Source: Sphaerisporangium siamense | GTDB lineage: Bacteria; Actinomycetota; Actinomycetes; Streptosporangiales; Streptosporangiaceae | Direction of reading: 5' to 3' | DNA: 64,000 nt | NCBI RefSeq assembly: GCF_014205275.1 | Contig: NZ_JACHND010000001.1 | Coordinates: 3,658,001-3,722,000 of the forward strand | In this document: piece by piece, positions 42,462-51,216 of the stretch | Layout of the letters: each line of letters starts with the position of its first letter | How positions within the stretch are numbered: position 1 is the first letter of the stretch | The notes under the pieces: generated by a model | Told to the model about the DNA's origin: nothing | Databases searched by the model: none | What the model saw: only the letters and a program-made list of their open reading frames with translations | Translations under genes and position numbers: made by a program

Positions 42462-43642
42462 GACCGGTCTCCCTCGTGGATGCGCCGGGCGGTGAACTGG
42501 GTGAAGAACCCGCTGGTGCTCAGCGAGTGCTCGACCCGCTTGACGAAGTACGAGCCGGAGAACCGCCGGCCGAGGCCGTAGATCTCCAGGTTGTCGCCGG
42601 GCCGCAGCTCGGGCAGCCCGGCGACGCGGCCGGTGGCGGTGATGAACTCGTAGGCGCGTTCCCGCAGCAGGCTGATCGCCAGCTCGCGGGCCTCCTGGTC
42701 GCTGGTGACCGGCGCGTCGACCAGCACCTCCTGGCGGCCCTGCAGCGCGCTGTCGGCCGCCTGCGGCCCGCTCTGCCCGTCGGCGGTGTTCTGCCCGGCC
42801 GGCAGGTTCTCGGCGGTCGCGGTGAACGCGATGGGTTGCTTGGTGCGGGGGTCCCAGCCGCGCACGGTCAGCTTGCTGACCTGCTGCGACACCGTCAGGG
42901 TCGGGGTGAACTCGATCAGGTTGGGCACCAGGCCCGCGGGCTGGGCGCCGGGCCCGGTGCTCAGCCCCGGCGCGTAGGCCAGCCGGTAGACCCGGATCGG
43001 ACGGCCGTCGCGCCCGTCGGTGGGCTTGATGAAGTAGAGGGTGTCCTCGCCGGTGGCCGGGTCGGGCAGGATGTAGCAGTCGAAGTCGAGCCGCTTCGCG
43101 CGCTCCATCAGGAACGACGCGTCGTCCTGGTTCTTCTGCACCACCACGTCGTGCGTCGGGCCCTCCTTGGTGACGGCGATCCGCAGGTGGTTGCGCTGGG
43201 CGATCAGCTCGGCGATCTGCCAGTCGGGCTTGTTCCGGTAGATCTTGGTCTCGTTCTCGGCGGGTTTGCGGTCCTTGAGCCGCAGCAGCCCGTCCACGCC
43301 GCTCACCGCCACGGTCGGCGACGCGGAGTCGGAGAACTTGGGGCTGAGCGTGCTGATCGTCCCGGTGGCGACGGTGAGCAGCCGGTCGGCGTAGCCCAGG
43401 CGCACCGACACCCGGCCGCCGAGCCGGAACCGCGTCGAATCGCTGTGCTTGAACCGCAGGTTGACGTCGTCCCAGTTGTTCAGCGTGAGGTCGAACCCGG
43501 ACATCTCATCGATGTCCCGGTTGACCTTGATGTCGATGATGTCGTTCTTGGTGGTGGGGTCGAGCTCCAACCCCTCGATGTGCACCTCGAACTCCGGCGC
43601 GTACCGGTCCGGCGAGGCGACCTCGGGCACGGGCGTGCTCAT
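42458..43642 (-). CDS. Baseplate hub protein, phage late control gpD-like (Afp8 N-terminal part)
   Basis: 394 aa. It resembles the gp27/gpD hub: YAPEFEVHIEGLELDPTTKN, MSGFDLTLNN, ATGTISTLSPKFSDSASPTV, VSGVDGLLRLKD, and the late segment PVTSDQEARELAISLLRERA with RPGDNLEIYGLGRRFSGSYF near the end. It trimerises to connect spike and tube. Coupled with the spike gene. Confidence 0.92.
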   Translation of the reverse strand: MSTPVPEVASPDRYAPEFEVHIEGLELDPTTKNDIIDIKVNRDIDEMSGFDLTLNNWDDVNLRFKHSDSTRFRLGGRVSVRLGYADRLLTVATGTISTLSPKFSDSASPTVAVSGVDGLLRLKDRKPAENETKIYRNKPDWQIAELIAQRNHLRIAVTKEGPTHDVVVQKNQDDASFLMERAKRLDFDCYILPDPATGEDTLYFIKPTDGRDGRPIRVYRLAYAPGLSTGPGAQPAGLVPNLIEFTPTLTVSQQVSKLTVRGWDPRTKQPIAFTATAENLPAGQNTADGQSGPQAADSALQGRQEVLVDAPVTSDQEARELAISLLRERAYEFITATGRVAGLPELRPGDNLEIYGLGRRFSGSYFVKRVEHSLSTSGFFTQFTARRIHEGDRS

Positions 43643-43652
43643 CGCGTCCCCC

Positions 43653-44324
43653 TCACGGCAGCCGGGGCACGGTGAGCACCCGGCCCGGCCGCAGGTCGCG
43701 CGGATCGTCGATGCCGTTGGCCCGCGCCAGCTCCCGCCAGGCGTCCGGCCGCCGGTACACCGCCGCGGAGATGCTGCTGAGCGTGTCGCCCCGGCGCACC
43801 ACGTAGCTCTTCTCCACGGTGGGGGAGGACCGCGGCGTCTCGGCCGCCTGCGCCGCCGCCGTGCGGAACTCCTTCAGCGTCAGGTCCAGCAGGGCGCGCA
43901 GCGGCACCCCGTCCGGCTTGAAGAGCTGGTAGTTCACGTCCAGCTTCTCCACGACCCCGGTGAACACCGCCTCGTCCCAGACGAACCTGACGATCGGCGG
44001 CGCGTGCTCCCGGCTGTCGGGACGCAGCAGGTTCCGCAGCGCGTCCACGTAGCGCACCCGGACGTTCTCCAGCGTGTCGGAGGTGTCCACCAGCGCCTGC
44101 ACGGTCAGCGTCTCGGTGCCGCCGCGCACGTACTGCAGCGGCGGCGTCTCAAGACCCGGGATCGTGACCTCGGCGAACGTGTTGCTCTTGCTGAGCTTGT
44201 AGTCGGTCGGGTTGAACCGCAGCGGGATCCGGCGGCTGCGCTCGTCGGCGATCACCGGCCGGATGATCTCCAGCCGGGCCGGCGCGTCGCCCTGGCGCGC
44301 GAAGGACGTGGGGGTGACGCTCAC
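43653..44324 (-). CDS. LysM-containing baseplate protein (Afp7/gp53-like)
   Basis: 223 aa. The N-terminal part (PLRFNPTDYKLSKSNTFAEV, IPGLETPPLQYVRGGTETLT) is the CIS baseplate region. The C-terminal LysM is at about residues 170-220 (VVRRGDTLSSISAAVYRRPD, WRELARANGIDDPRDLRPG). In eCIS this protein clamps hub to tube and sheath. GTG 44324 overlaps the upstream stop (GTGA); the longer frame runs into the upstream gene. Confidence 0.92.
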   Translation of the reverse strand: MSVTPTSFARQGDAPARLEIIRPVIADERSRRIPLRFNPTDYKLSKSNTFAEVTIPGLETPPLQYVRGGTETLTVQALVDTSDTLENVRVRYVDALRNLLRPDSREHAPPIVRFVWDEAVFTGVVEKLDVNYQLFKPDGVPLRALLDLTLKEFRTAAAQAAETPRSSPTVEKSYVVRRGDTLSSISAAVYRRPDAWRELARANGIDDPRDLRPGRVLTVPRLP

Positions 44325-44506
44325 GGGCGGTCCCCGCCGTCGCCGAACCGGCGTTCCGCGTCGGTGTGCCTGGCCCGGGCGCACTCCTGCTCGTAGAGCC
44401 GCGCCCACGCCTGGATGTGCTTGTTGAACAGGCGGGTGAACACCGCTCCCTCGTCTCCCTCCACCTGGAACCGGACCTCCAGGTTGTGGATCGTCACCTT
44501 CGGCAT
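44321..44506 (-). CDS. Small Afp6-like eCIS protein
   Basis: 61 aa (MPKVTIHNLEVRFQVEGDEG, then FNKHIQAWARLYEQECARA). It occupies the usual position of Afp6/Pvc6 between the second tube protein and the LysM protein. ATG 44506 has GGAGG 8 nt upstream; GTG 44515, overlapping the tube stop, is an alternative. Its role is not known in detail. Confidence 0.75.
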   Translation of the reverse strand: MPKVTIHNLEVRFQVEGDEGAVFTRLFNKHIQAWARLYEQECARARHTDAERRFGDGGDRP

Positions 44507-44511
44507 CCCGG

Positions 44512-45003
44512 TCACCTCCCTTCGCCGTCCTGCGTGACCTTGGTGAGCCCCTCGTGCGCGATCTCCAGGGACTCCAGCGCGACCGCGTTCTGCTCGCCGT
44601 GCAGGTCCGGGCCGCTCCACTTGGCGGCCAGCCCGCCGTGGAACCCCCACGCCACCGCCGGGACGCCGTCCGGGCCGAGCACGATCACCGCGCCGTCGCG
44701 GCGTGCGCCGAGCGAGTCGGCCAGCCCGGCCTGGTACCAGGACCACAGCAAGGGGTCGCGCACGACGCCCCGCTTGAGCGTGATCCGGTTCCACGAGTGG
44801 CGCAGCGGGAGCTGGCGCACCGAGTCGTTGCGCCCGCCCTCGGCGTAGCTCGTGACCTCCAATTGCGCGCCGAGGCCCGTGACCTCCTGGAACGCGCCCG
44901 CCGCGACCAGCGGCAGCAGCAGCGCCTGCGCGGGCGGCAGGTAGGCGTCGCCGGGGTCCAGCGTGACCAGGAAGCGGTATTTGGGCAGCGGGTCCGGCAT
45001 CAT
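44512..45003 (-). CDS. Tail tube protein 2 (gp19 family, Afp5-like)
   Basis: 163 aa. The gp19-type fold is suggested by FQEVTGLGAQLEVTSYAEGG, SWNRITLKRGVV, WSWYQAG and VALESLEIAHEGL. It is more divergent than tube 1 and most likely the tube-baseplate adapter ring. Two adjacent ATGs (45003, 45000) are possible; the first overlaps the sheath 2 stop. Confidence 0.85.
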   Translation of the reverse strand: MMPDPLPKYRFLVTLDPGDAYLPPAQALLLPLVAAGAFQEVTGLGAQLEVTSYAEGGRNDSVRQLPLRHSWNRITLKRGVVRDPLLWSWYQAGLADSLGARRDGAVIVLGPDGVPAVAWGFHGGLAAKWSGPDLHGEQNAVALESLEIAHEGLTKVTQDGEGR

Positions 45004-46475
45004 GCCTCGATCACCTCCAGGCCACGGTCCTGGCCGAGCACCAGGCGCAGGCGGACGAACTCCATCGGGACGGCGGGGGCGACCTCGACCTCACAGACCA
45101 CCAGGCCCGGGTCCTGGTCGGGCGGGTTGTCAGTGTCGTCGCAGGTCACGCGGAACGCCTGCTCGGGCCGCGCGCCCGCGAGCGCGCCCGCCCTGAACGC
45201 CGACAGCAGCACCGAGGTCAGCGCGCGCACCAGCGTCAGCCGCAGCTCGGGCGCGTTGACGTCGAACACCAGCGGCAGCGCCACCCGCCGGATCGCGCGC
45301 ACGAGCAGGTGCACCAGCCGCCGGTGCGCCACGTACCTGCCGTGCGGCGCGGCAGACAGCGTGCGCCCGCCCCACACCAGCAGCCCGCGCCCGCGCGTGC
45401 ACCGCACCAGGTTCACGCCCGCCTCGAACAGGCGGACCTGCTGCGGCTCGGGGAACTCGTCCGCCAGGTCCACCGCGTCCAGCACCACCGCGTTGGCCGG
45501 GGTGTGGTGCGCGCCGCGCTCGCCGTCGAGCCTGGCGATCACGCCGAGCACGTGCCCGGACGCCGGGAGCGCGCCCGGGGCGCCGGGCGCCCGCAGCCCC
45601 GCGTGGTAGACCGCCGCCGTGCTCAGCAGGGCGTCGTCGCCGGTCGCCTCCAGCGACCGCACCCAGGCCACCGCGTCGTCCGCCGAGGACGCCGCGGGCG
45701 GGACGTCCAGGACGGCCAGCCGGTCCAGGGACGCCGCCGCCGCGCCCAGCAGGTCGAGGACGGTGTCGGTGTGGTCGGTCCCGGTCAGGTCCGCGCCGAG
45801 GTCGGGCAGCGCGACCAGCGCCGGCTCCGGCAGCTCGGCCTGCGCGCGCACCGCGTCCAGGTACTCGGCCCTGCCCGGCGCGGCGTCGGCGCCGCCCGTG
45901 AGCGTCAGGTCCCAGGCCCGCGAGATCGGGTCGTCCGGTTCCCGGGGACGGGGCGGGGCGTCGGGGACCAGCCGGACCAGCCGGGACGCGGCCAGCCGGG
46001 CGGCCACCTCGGCGGGCGGCATGCCGGCGAACGTCTCGGGCGGCTCGCCGGGCGAGGTCACCCGCACCGACACCGTCGGCGGCCCGGCCACCGTGCTCGC
46101 CTGGAACCGGATCGCGACGCGGCAGCCGTTCGCCCACGCCCCCGGGCCGGTCGCGACCACCCGGTAGCGCGCGTGGGCGAAGCCGCCCCCGGCCTCCCAC
46201 ACCGCGCCCGCGGTCGCCGCCGGGCCGGTGACCCGCAGCACCCAGGCCGTCCTGCCGCCGTTCTCGAAGAACCCGCGCAGCGCGTACGGCGTGACCGACC
46301 TGCCGTCGGGCGGCCCGAAGGCGCCCACGACGTCGTTCCAGCTCTCCACCCGCACCGGGGTGCCGGCCGGGCCGCGGCGCAGGCGGCCGAGGAACGCGGC
46401 CACGTCCGTGCGCAGCGGCTCCTCGGCGGAGCCGCGCGGTTCGAACGTCAGGGAGACGCCAGGGAGCGCTGCCAT
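45000..46475 (-). CDS. Tail sheath protein 2
   Basis: 491 aa. Sheath signatures are PGVSLTFEPRG at the start, ALRGFFENGGRTAWVLRVTG near residue 80 and the C-terminal core (LVWGGRTLSAAPHGRYVAHR, LVHLLVRAIRR, FRVTCDDTDNPPDQDPGLVV). Shorter than sheath 1 and probably a baseplate-proximal or specialised sheath ring (Afp3/4-like). It starts 2 bp after the tube 1 stop. Confidence 0.92.
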   Translation of the reverse strand: MAALPGVSLTFEPRGSAEEPLRTDVAAFLGRLRRGPAGTPVRVESWNDVVGAFGPPDGRSVTPYALRGFFENGGRTAWVLRVTGPAATAGAVWEAGGGFAHARYRVVATGPGAWANGCRVAIRFQASTVAGPPTVSVRVTSPGEPPETFAGMPPAEVAARLAASRLVRLVPDAPPRPREPDDPISRAWDLTLTGGADAAPGRAEYLDAVRAQAELPEPALVALPDLGADLTGTDHTDTVLDLLGAAAASLDRLAVLDVPPAASSADDAVAWVRSLEATGDDALLSTAAVYHAGLRAPGAPGALPASGHVLGVIARLDGERGAHHTPANAVVLDAVDLADEFPEPQQVRLFEAGVNLVRCTRGRGLLVWGGRTLSAAPHGRYVAHRRLVHLLVRAIRRVALPLVFDVNAPELRLTLVRALTSVLLSAFRAGALAGARPEQAFRVTCDDTDNPPDQDPGLVVCEVEVAPAVPMEFVRLRLVLGQDRGLEVIEA

Positions 46476-46476
46476 G

Positions 46477-46932
46477 TCAGGCGTCGATCAGCAGGCTCTC
46501 GACGCACAGCACGAGCGTCTCCATGGCGATCTCGTTCTTGGCCGCGCTCAGCGTCGGGCCGGTGTACTTCGTCGGCCAGCCCCGGTCGAAGTTCCAGCGC
46601 ATCGCCTCCTGGCGGTTCTCGTCCAGCAGGATGATCGAGCCGGACGTGCGGCGCACCTTGCCGTTGAGCGCCTCGACCACCCAGTTGAAGAACCCGACGT
46701 GGCCGGTGATGCCCCGCTTGAGCGTGATGTTGGTGAACTTCTTCAGCCCGGGGATCTTGCGTACGGTGATGTCCTCGCTGCCGTTGCGGTACTCGATCGG
46801 CGGGATCTCCAGCTCCAGCCCGCTGGCCTCGGTGAACGAGCCGCTCACCGCCACCCCGTCGTCGCTGACGTTGGTCACGATGACCTGGAAGTTGTATGCC
46901 GCGTAGGGATCGTCCCTGATCACGGGTGGCAT
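46477..46932 (-). CDS. Tail tube protein 1 (gp19 family, Afp1-like)
   Basis: 151 aa. Canonical inner-tube protein: YNFQVIVTNVSDDGVAVSGS, FTEASGLELEIPPIEYRNGS, KFTNITLKRGITGHVGFFNW and the end KNEIAMETLVLCVESL. Hexamer rings of this subunit form the tube that is pushed out on firing. It lies between the two sheath genes. Confidence 0.94.
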   Translation of the reverse strand: MPPVIRDDPYAAYNFQVIVTNVSDDGVAVSGSFTEASGLELEIPPIEYRNGSEDITVRKIPGLKKFTNITLKRGITGHVGFFNWVVEALNGKVRRTSGSIILLDENRQEAMRWNFDRGWPTKYTGPTLSAAKNEIAMETLVLCVESLLIDA

Positions 46933-46972
46933 CGGTTCGCCTCTCTCCTTGGAAGGTCTGCGGGGGCGGGAC

Positions 46973-49240
46973 TCAGGCGAGCTGGGTCTCGCGGGTCTTC
47001 TGCTGGATCCGGAAGATCACGAACTCGGCGGGGAAGACCGGCGCGACGCCGATGACGCACACGAGCCTGCCGTTGCGCAGGTCGTCCTCGGTCATCGTCG
47101 AGCGGTCGCAGGCGACGAAGAACGCCTCCTCGGCGGTCGTGCCCGCCAGCGCCCCGCTGCGCCAGACCGTGGTCAGGAAGTTCGTCACCGTCTGGCGGAC
47201 CAGGGCCCACAGCGCCTCGTCGTTGGGCTCGAACACCACCCACTGGGTGCCCTCGTCGATCGACTCCTCCAGGAACAGGAACAGCCGCCGGACGTTGACG
47301 TACTTCCACGAGGGGTCGGAGGACAGCGTGCGCGCCCCCCACACCCGGTGGCCGAGGCCGGGGAAGAACCGCAGCGCGTTGATCCCCTTGGGGTTCAGCA
47401 GGTCCTGGTGGCGCTTGGTGACGTCCTGGGCGATGCCGTCGGTGAGGCGGACGCCCCGGATGACCACGTTGGCCGGCGCCTTGTGCACGCCCCGCTCGAC
47501 GTCCACGCGGGCGTAGATGCCGGCCAGGTGCCCCGACGGCGGCACCTCCACGTCCAGGTCGGACGAGGGGTCGCGGGTGACGAGCCAGGGGTGGTACAGG
47601 GCGGCGTACTTGGTGTCGAACGGCTCGCGGAACGCCTGGATGCCCTCGATGTCGAGCCCGTCCTGCGGGTCGAGGATCGCGAACCGGTCCTTCAGCAGCT
47701 CGCAGTGGGTGATCAGCGCGGACTGGACCGTCCCCGACCACACGCCGGGCACCGCGCAGACCGCCACCTCGTCGATGTCCTCCAGGGCGGCGATCCCGGT
47801 GCGCAGGCCGCTGCCGCCGTCCTCGCCGACGAAGTCCGCGACGGTCAGCGTGTCGTAGGAGTCGGACCCGTCGGCCAGGGTGAGCCAGCCCCCGGTGGCC
47901 GGGACGGGGAAGCGGGCGGGGTCGGTGGACAGCCCGCCGAGCGTCCGCGCCCGGACGAGCCGGGACCGCGCCTCCAGGGTGGCCACGACGCCGGACGGCC
48001 GGTCGCCGGTCAGCCGGAGGTTCGGGAACGACTCCTCGACCGTCGTCCCCGCCGGGTCGGTGAACCGGGTGTCCACCCGGGCCTCCACCAGGTAGAGCCG
48101 GTCGGTCTCGAACAGCGTGCCCGGCACGGCCGCGCCGAACGTGACGACGTCACCGGCCACCGTGTCCACGGTGAGGGTGGTGAGGTTCCTGCCGTCGTCG
48201 AGCTGGACCACCGCGTCCTCGTACAGGCGGCCCGCGCCGCCCACGCGCAGCGTCCGGCCGCCGCCGGCGGTGGTGCCCCGGCGCACCCGGCGCACCGCCA
48301 GGCCCTCGCGCCATTCCGGGTGCGAGGTCCCCGACGGGAAGGTCAGCGTGACCTGACCGGAGGCGGGCCGGCCCACCTGCGCCTTGTACCGGGCGCCGCC
48401 GATCAGCACCCACACGTCGGCGGGCAGGTCGTCGGGGTCCAGCCCCGCCACCTCGGCGACCTCGACCGTCTCGGCGTCGGCCTCGGCGTCCTCGGCGAGC
48501 CGCGTCACGAACAGCGCGCCTTCCTGCGGGTCGGGCAGCACCGGCAGCGCGGCGCCGACCACCGGCCGCACCCGCACCTGCACGGCCCCGCCCCACGACC
48601 CCGGGCTCACCGCGGAGAACTCCAGCGTCCGCTCCGGCCCGCGCGCGCCGACCTGCACGTAGTCCCCGCGCGCGGGCCTCAGCTCCGCGGGCAGCGGCGC
48701 GTCCAGCTCGATGCGCCGGGCGGTCACGTCGTAGGCGGCGACCTGCGCGGTGTGGATCGACCGCTGGTCGTCGCCGCGGAAGAACTCGATCCGCTGGCCG
48801 ACGCCGGTGAAGCCGATCAGGTGGCCGAGCTCCACGCTCGACGCCCCGCGGGCGGCGTCCCCGGCGACCGGGCTCACCAAGCCGTGGACCAGCGCGCCCG
48901 AGGCCGCCGCGGCGTGCTTGCTGGCGACCCGCTTGACGTACAGGCGCTGCCCGCCGTTGTCGAAGAACCCCTTCACCGCGAGCGGGAACAGCCACCACCG
49001 GCCGCCCTCGGACGGGTTGCCCGCCCACGCGTCGCGGACGCCCGCGTCCGGCTCCGGGAGGAACCCGCCGAACGTGCGCTGGAACTCCAGGAAGTTGGTC
49101 ACCAGCTTGGGCTTTCCTGTGTACGGACCGCGAAGGGTGACCCCGGCCATGCCCGCCGTGCTGGTGCTCACCCCCGCGATCGGCCGCGGCCCCGCGTCGA
49201 TCTCCTCGACGTAGACCCCCGGGCTCAGATACTCGGGCAT
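46973..49240 (-). CDS. Tail sheath protein 1 (major sheath)
   Basis: 755 aa. The start YLSPGVYVEEIDAGPRPIAG, AVKGFFDNGGQRLYVKRVAS and the conserved C-terminal core (RFFPGLGHRVWGARTLSSDP, VNVRRLFLFLEESIDEGTQW, FVACDRSTMTEDDLRNGRLV) are diagnostic. About 300 extra residues in the middle form surface-exposed insertions. ATG 49240 has GAGGAG upstream. It powers contraction. Confidence 0.94.
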   Translation of the reverse strand: MPEYLSPGVYVEEIDAGPRPIAGVSTSTAGMAGVTLRGPYTGKPKLVTNFLEFQRTFGGFLPEPDAGVRDAWAGNPSEGGRWWLFPLAVKGFFDNGGQRLYVKRVASKHAAAASGALVHGLVSPVAGDAARGASSVELGHLIGFTGVGQRIEFFRGDDQRSIHTAQVAAYDVTARRIELDAPLPAELRPARGDYVQVGARGPERTLEFSAVSPGSWGGAVQVRVRPVVGAALPVLPDPQEGALFVTRLAEDAEADAETVEVAEVAGLDPDDLPADVWVLIGGARYKAQVGRPASGQVTLTFPSGTSHPEWREGLAVRRVRRGTTAGGGRTLRVGGAGRLYEDAVVQLDDGRNLTTLTVDTVAGDVVTFGAAVPGTLFETDRLYLVEARVDTRFTDPAGTTVEESFPNLRLTGDRPSGVVATLEARSRLVRARTLGGLSTDPARFPVPATGGWLTLADGSDSYDTLTVADFVGEDGGSGLRTGIAALEDIDEVAVCAVPGVWSGTVQSALITHCELLKDRFAILDPQDGLDIEGIQAFREPFDTKYAALYHPWLVTRDPSSDLDVEVPPSGHLAGIYARVDVERGVHKAPANVVIRGVRLTDGIAQDVTKRHQDLLNPKGINALRFFPGLGHRVWGARTLSSDPSWKYVNVRRLFLFLEESIDEGTQWVVFEPNDEALWALVRQTVTNFLTTVWRSGALAGTTAEEAFFVACDRSTMTEDDLRNGRLVCVIGVAPVFPAEFVIFRIQQKTRETQLA

Positions 49241-49280
49241 TGGCCGGCTCCTCACTTCCTCGTTGATCGCTACTGGTCGC

Positions 49281-50006
49281 TTACTGGTCGCGGACTTCGA
49301 TGACGTGCCGGCGGCCGGCGTCCTCGGGCAGGCGCACGACCAGCGAGCCGGTCCGGCCCGGCCGCTCGGTGGCCCGCAGGCGGAACGTCTCCTCGGCGGC
49401 GTCCTCGTCGTCCTTCTCGCCCTCCCAGCGCAGCGCCAGCCGGAAGGCGCCCGTGGCGTCGGTCAGCGTGCGCTCGTGCCACGGCACCAGGTCCCTGCTC
49501 GTCCGTCCCCGCGCCTCGACCAGCGCGTTCGCGACCGGCGCCCCGGACGCCGCGTCCAGCACGACGCCGTGCGCGGTCCGCAGGCCGGGCGGGTAGGGGA
49601 AGGAGGTGCTCGGCAGCAGCCGGACGAGCCGCGGTTCGGTCTGCGCCGCCGGCGGGTGGGTGTCGTCGTAGGGGTGCACCAGGAACTCGACGCCGACGAG
49701 GCCGGACGAGAACGGCTCGTCGTCGGCGGGGTACAGGGGCCGGTAGCCGGCGGCCGAGAAGCGGGCCCGGTGGCGTTCCGGCGCGCCGCGCCACGGCCCG
49801 CCGCGACGGCCGAGGCCCGGGTACACGAGGGCCGCGCTCGGCGTGCGGACCGCCGCGACGTCCTGCGGCGCCCATTCCTCGCCGGTCCACCGGTCCAGTT
49901 CGACGGTCACGCCGGCCGTGCGGACCCGCCGGGCGTAGTCGTCGAACGGCACGAACCAGGCCGGGCTGTGCAGCACCGACCGCGCGAGGGGCGTGAAGCG
50001 GCTCAT
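49281..50006 (-). CDS. eCIS protein with carboxypeptidase-regulatory-like domain
   Basis: 241 aa. The N-terminal region (FTPLARSVLHSPAWFVPFDD) is unassigned. A CarboxypepD_reg-like Ig fold lies at about residues 150-195 (GVVLDAASGAPVANALVEAR, TLTDATGAFRLAL). Second gene of the operon, overlapping the DUF4255 gene (ATGA-type). Proteins of this type occur at this position in other actinobacterial CIS loci. A cap or sheath-decorating role is possible. Confidence 0.75.
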   Translation of the reverse strand: MSRFTPLARSVLHSPAWFVPFDDYARRVRTAGVTVELDRWTGEEWAPQDVAAVRTPSAALVYPGLGRRGGPWRGAPERHRARFSAAGYRPLYPADDEPFSSGLVGVEFLVHPYDDTHPPAAQTEPRLVRLLPSTSFPYPPGLRTAHGVVLDAASGAPVANALVEARGRTSRDLVPWHERTLTDATGAFRLALRWEGEKDDEDAAEETFRLRATERPGRTGSLVVRLPEDAGRRHVIEVRDQ

Positions 50007-50578
50007 GGCGTGGCCGCCCCGTCGACGATCCGGCTGTGCACGGGCCGGATCTCCTGCTCGGCGACGGCGTCCAGGTTGACGACGCGGAACTCGTAGTTCA
50101 GCGAGAGCCGGTACGGCTTCTGGATCGCGTACCAGACCCACGACTTCTGGTCCAGGGTGAGCGGCGTCAGCGTGACGTGCAGCGAGTCCGTCGAGGCCGC
50201 CAGGCTCCCGGTGAGCCGCGTGCCGTCCAGGATGGCGTCGTCGTAGAACGTCTGCAGGGCGCGGCCGAGCATGCGGTGCTGCGTCGGCTGGTCACCGCCC
50301 CACGGGGTGATCAGGTACCGCAGCAGCAGCGCCATCGGCGGCTTGCGGGTGGTGGGCGCGTCCGGCGGCCGGGAACGCACCGGCGGCCTGTTGCGCGACG
50401 CCGGGTCCTCGGCGATCTCGTAGAGGAACACCGTCAGTTTGGGCGGCGGCGTCTGGACCGGCTCGGACAGGTCGTGCAGTTCCGCGATCGGCGGGTCCTG
50501 GCTGAGTCCGCGCAGGGACTGGGTCAGGGTTCTCACGATGATCGTCGACACATCGGCGATGACCCCGAAGTCGCCCAT
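50003..50578 (-). CDS. DUF4255/Pvc16-family protein, first gene of the eCIS operon
   Basis: 191 aa. The Pvc16 N-terminal pattern is clear: IADVSTIIVRTLTQSLRGL, PPKLTVFLYEIAEDPASRNR, LLRYLITPWGGDQPTQHRML, GRALQTFYDDAIL and the C-terminal SLNYEFRVVNLD. Afp16/Pvc16 caps the distal end of the tube and sheath. ATG 50578 has GGGGAGG upstream; the longer frame is not supported. Confidence 0.92.
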   Translation of the reverse strand: MGDFGVIADVSTIIVRTLTQSLRGLSQDPPIAELHDLSEPVQTPPPKLTVFLYEIAEDPASRNRPPVRSRPPDAPTTRKPPMALLLRYLITPWGGDQPTQHRMLGRALQTFYDDAILDGTRLTGSLAASTDSLHVTLTPLTLDQKSWVWYAIQKPYRLSLNYEFRVVNLDAVAEQEIRPVHSRIVDGAATP

Positions 50579-50658
50579 GCGAAATCCTCCCCGTTCCGCG
50601 TGAAAGCGTGCGGGGGAGAGCATGCCGGGGCCGCCGTGGCGCGAACGCGATCCGGCCG

Positions 50659-50684
50659 TCACGCGGGCGTCACCGGAGTGTTCC
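50659..50684 (-). promoter_or_regulatory. Candidate ECF-type promoter of the eCIS operon
   Basis: On the minus strand GGAAC (50684-50680) and CGTGA (50663-50659) are 16 bp apart, resembling an ECF sigma-factor promoter, with a predicted 5' leader of about 75 nt before the DUF4255 ATG. This is a by-eye match only. Confidence 0.3.
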
Positions 50685-50794
50685 GCCCCGCCGCGGGCGG
50701 CGCCGGCCCGCCGGGACGGCCGCGCCCGCGGGGCGACGCGTGCGAAGACGCGGCGGCGATGCCGGGGTGACAGCGATGCGGCATCCTTCCCTTC

Positions 50795-50992
50795 GTGGAG
50801 GCCCCGGGGGAGCGCAGCGGCACGTTGATACTCCGCGTGTGGGTGGAGGAGGGGCGGCGGGACGGCTTCCGGGCGCGCGTGATCTGCACGGTGGGGCCGG
50901 GCGAGGCGCGGTCGTGGGCGGTCAGCGAGCCGGCCGACGTGCACGCGGTCGTCCAGGCGTGGCTGGACGGGCTGCTGGAACCGGGCGGGTGA
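50795..50992 (+). CDS. Small conserved-looking ORF between eCIS and BTAD regulator
   Basis: 65 aa (TLILRVWVEEGRRDGFRARV, SWAVSEPADVHAVVQAWLDG). The strand-helix pattern resembles short actinobacterial proteins often seen beside regulators. The GTG start lacks a clear ribosome site; TTG 50825 could also be used. It is the only coding candidate in the 638-bp divergent region. The remaining parts of that region (50579-50794 and 50993-51216) show only promoter-like elements. Confidence 0.5.
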   Translation: MEAPGERSGTLILRVWVEEGRRDGFRARVICTVGPGEARSWAVSEPADVHAVVQAWLDGLLEPGG

Positions 50993-51118
50993 CGCCCGGG
51001 CGACGCCGCGGTGACGCCCCGCCCTTTAGCATGCGCCGCACCAGGGGGGAACGCGAAGGGGCGATACGCGTGATAATCCTTATTGCCCGGGGGTCACGTG
51101 TCCGCGCTTTTGCGGACT

Positions 51119-51194
51119 AATCACCAAGCAAACGTGCATTTGATCTAATATGGGACTGACTTGTCCTGTACCGCATCGGAAGCTGATCACCAAG
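51119..51194 (+). promoter_or_regulatory. Direct repeat upstream of the BTAD regulator
   Basis: AATCACCAAG (51119-51128) and GATCACCAAG (51185-51194) share nine bases and are 66 bp apart in an AT-richer stretch just before the regulator gene. Possible activator site; SARP-type proteins bind direct repeats, although usually closer together. Confidence 0.3.
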
Positions 51195-51216
51195 GCCACA
51201 TCGCCCGGGGGAACCG

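Noticed and set aside
25592-50578. Prophage or type VI secretion system
   Set aside because: No terminase, portal, capsid, integrase or lysis genes, and no TssJ/L/M membrane complex or ClpV. The AAA+/DUF4255/LysM/tape-measure set is that of an extracellular contractile injection system.
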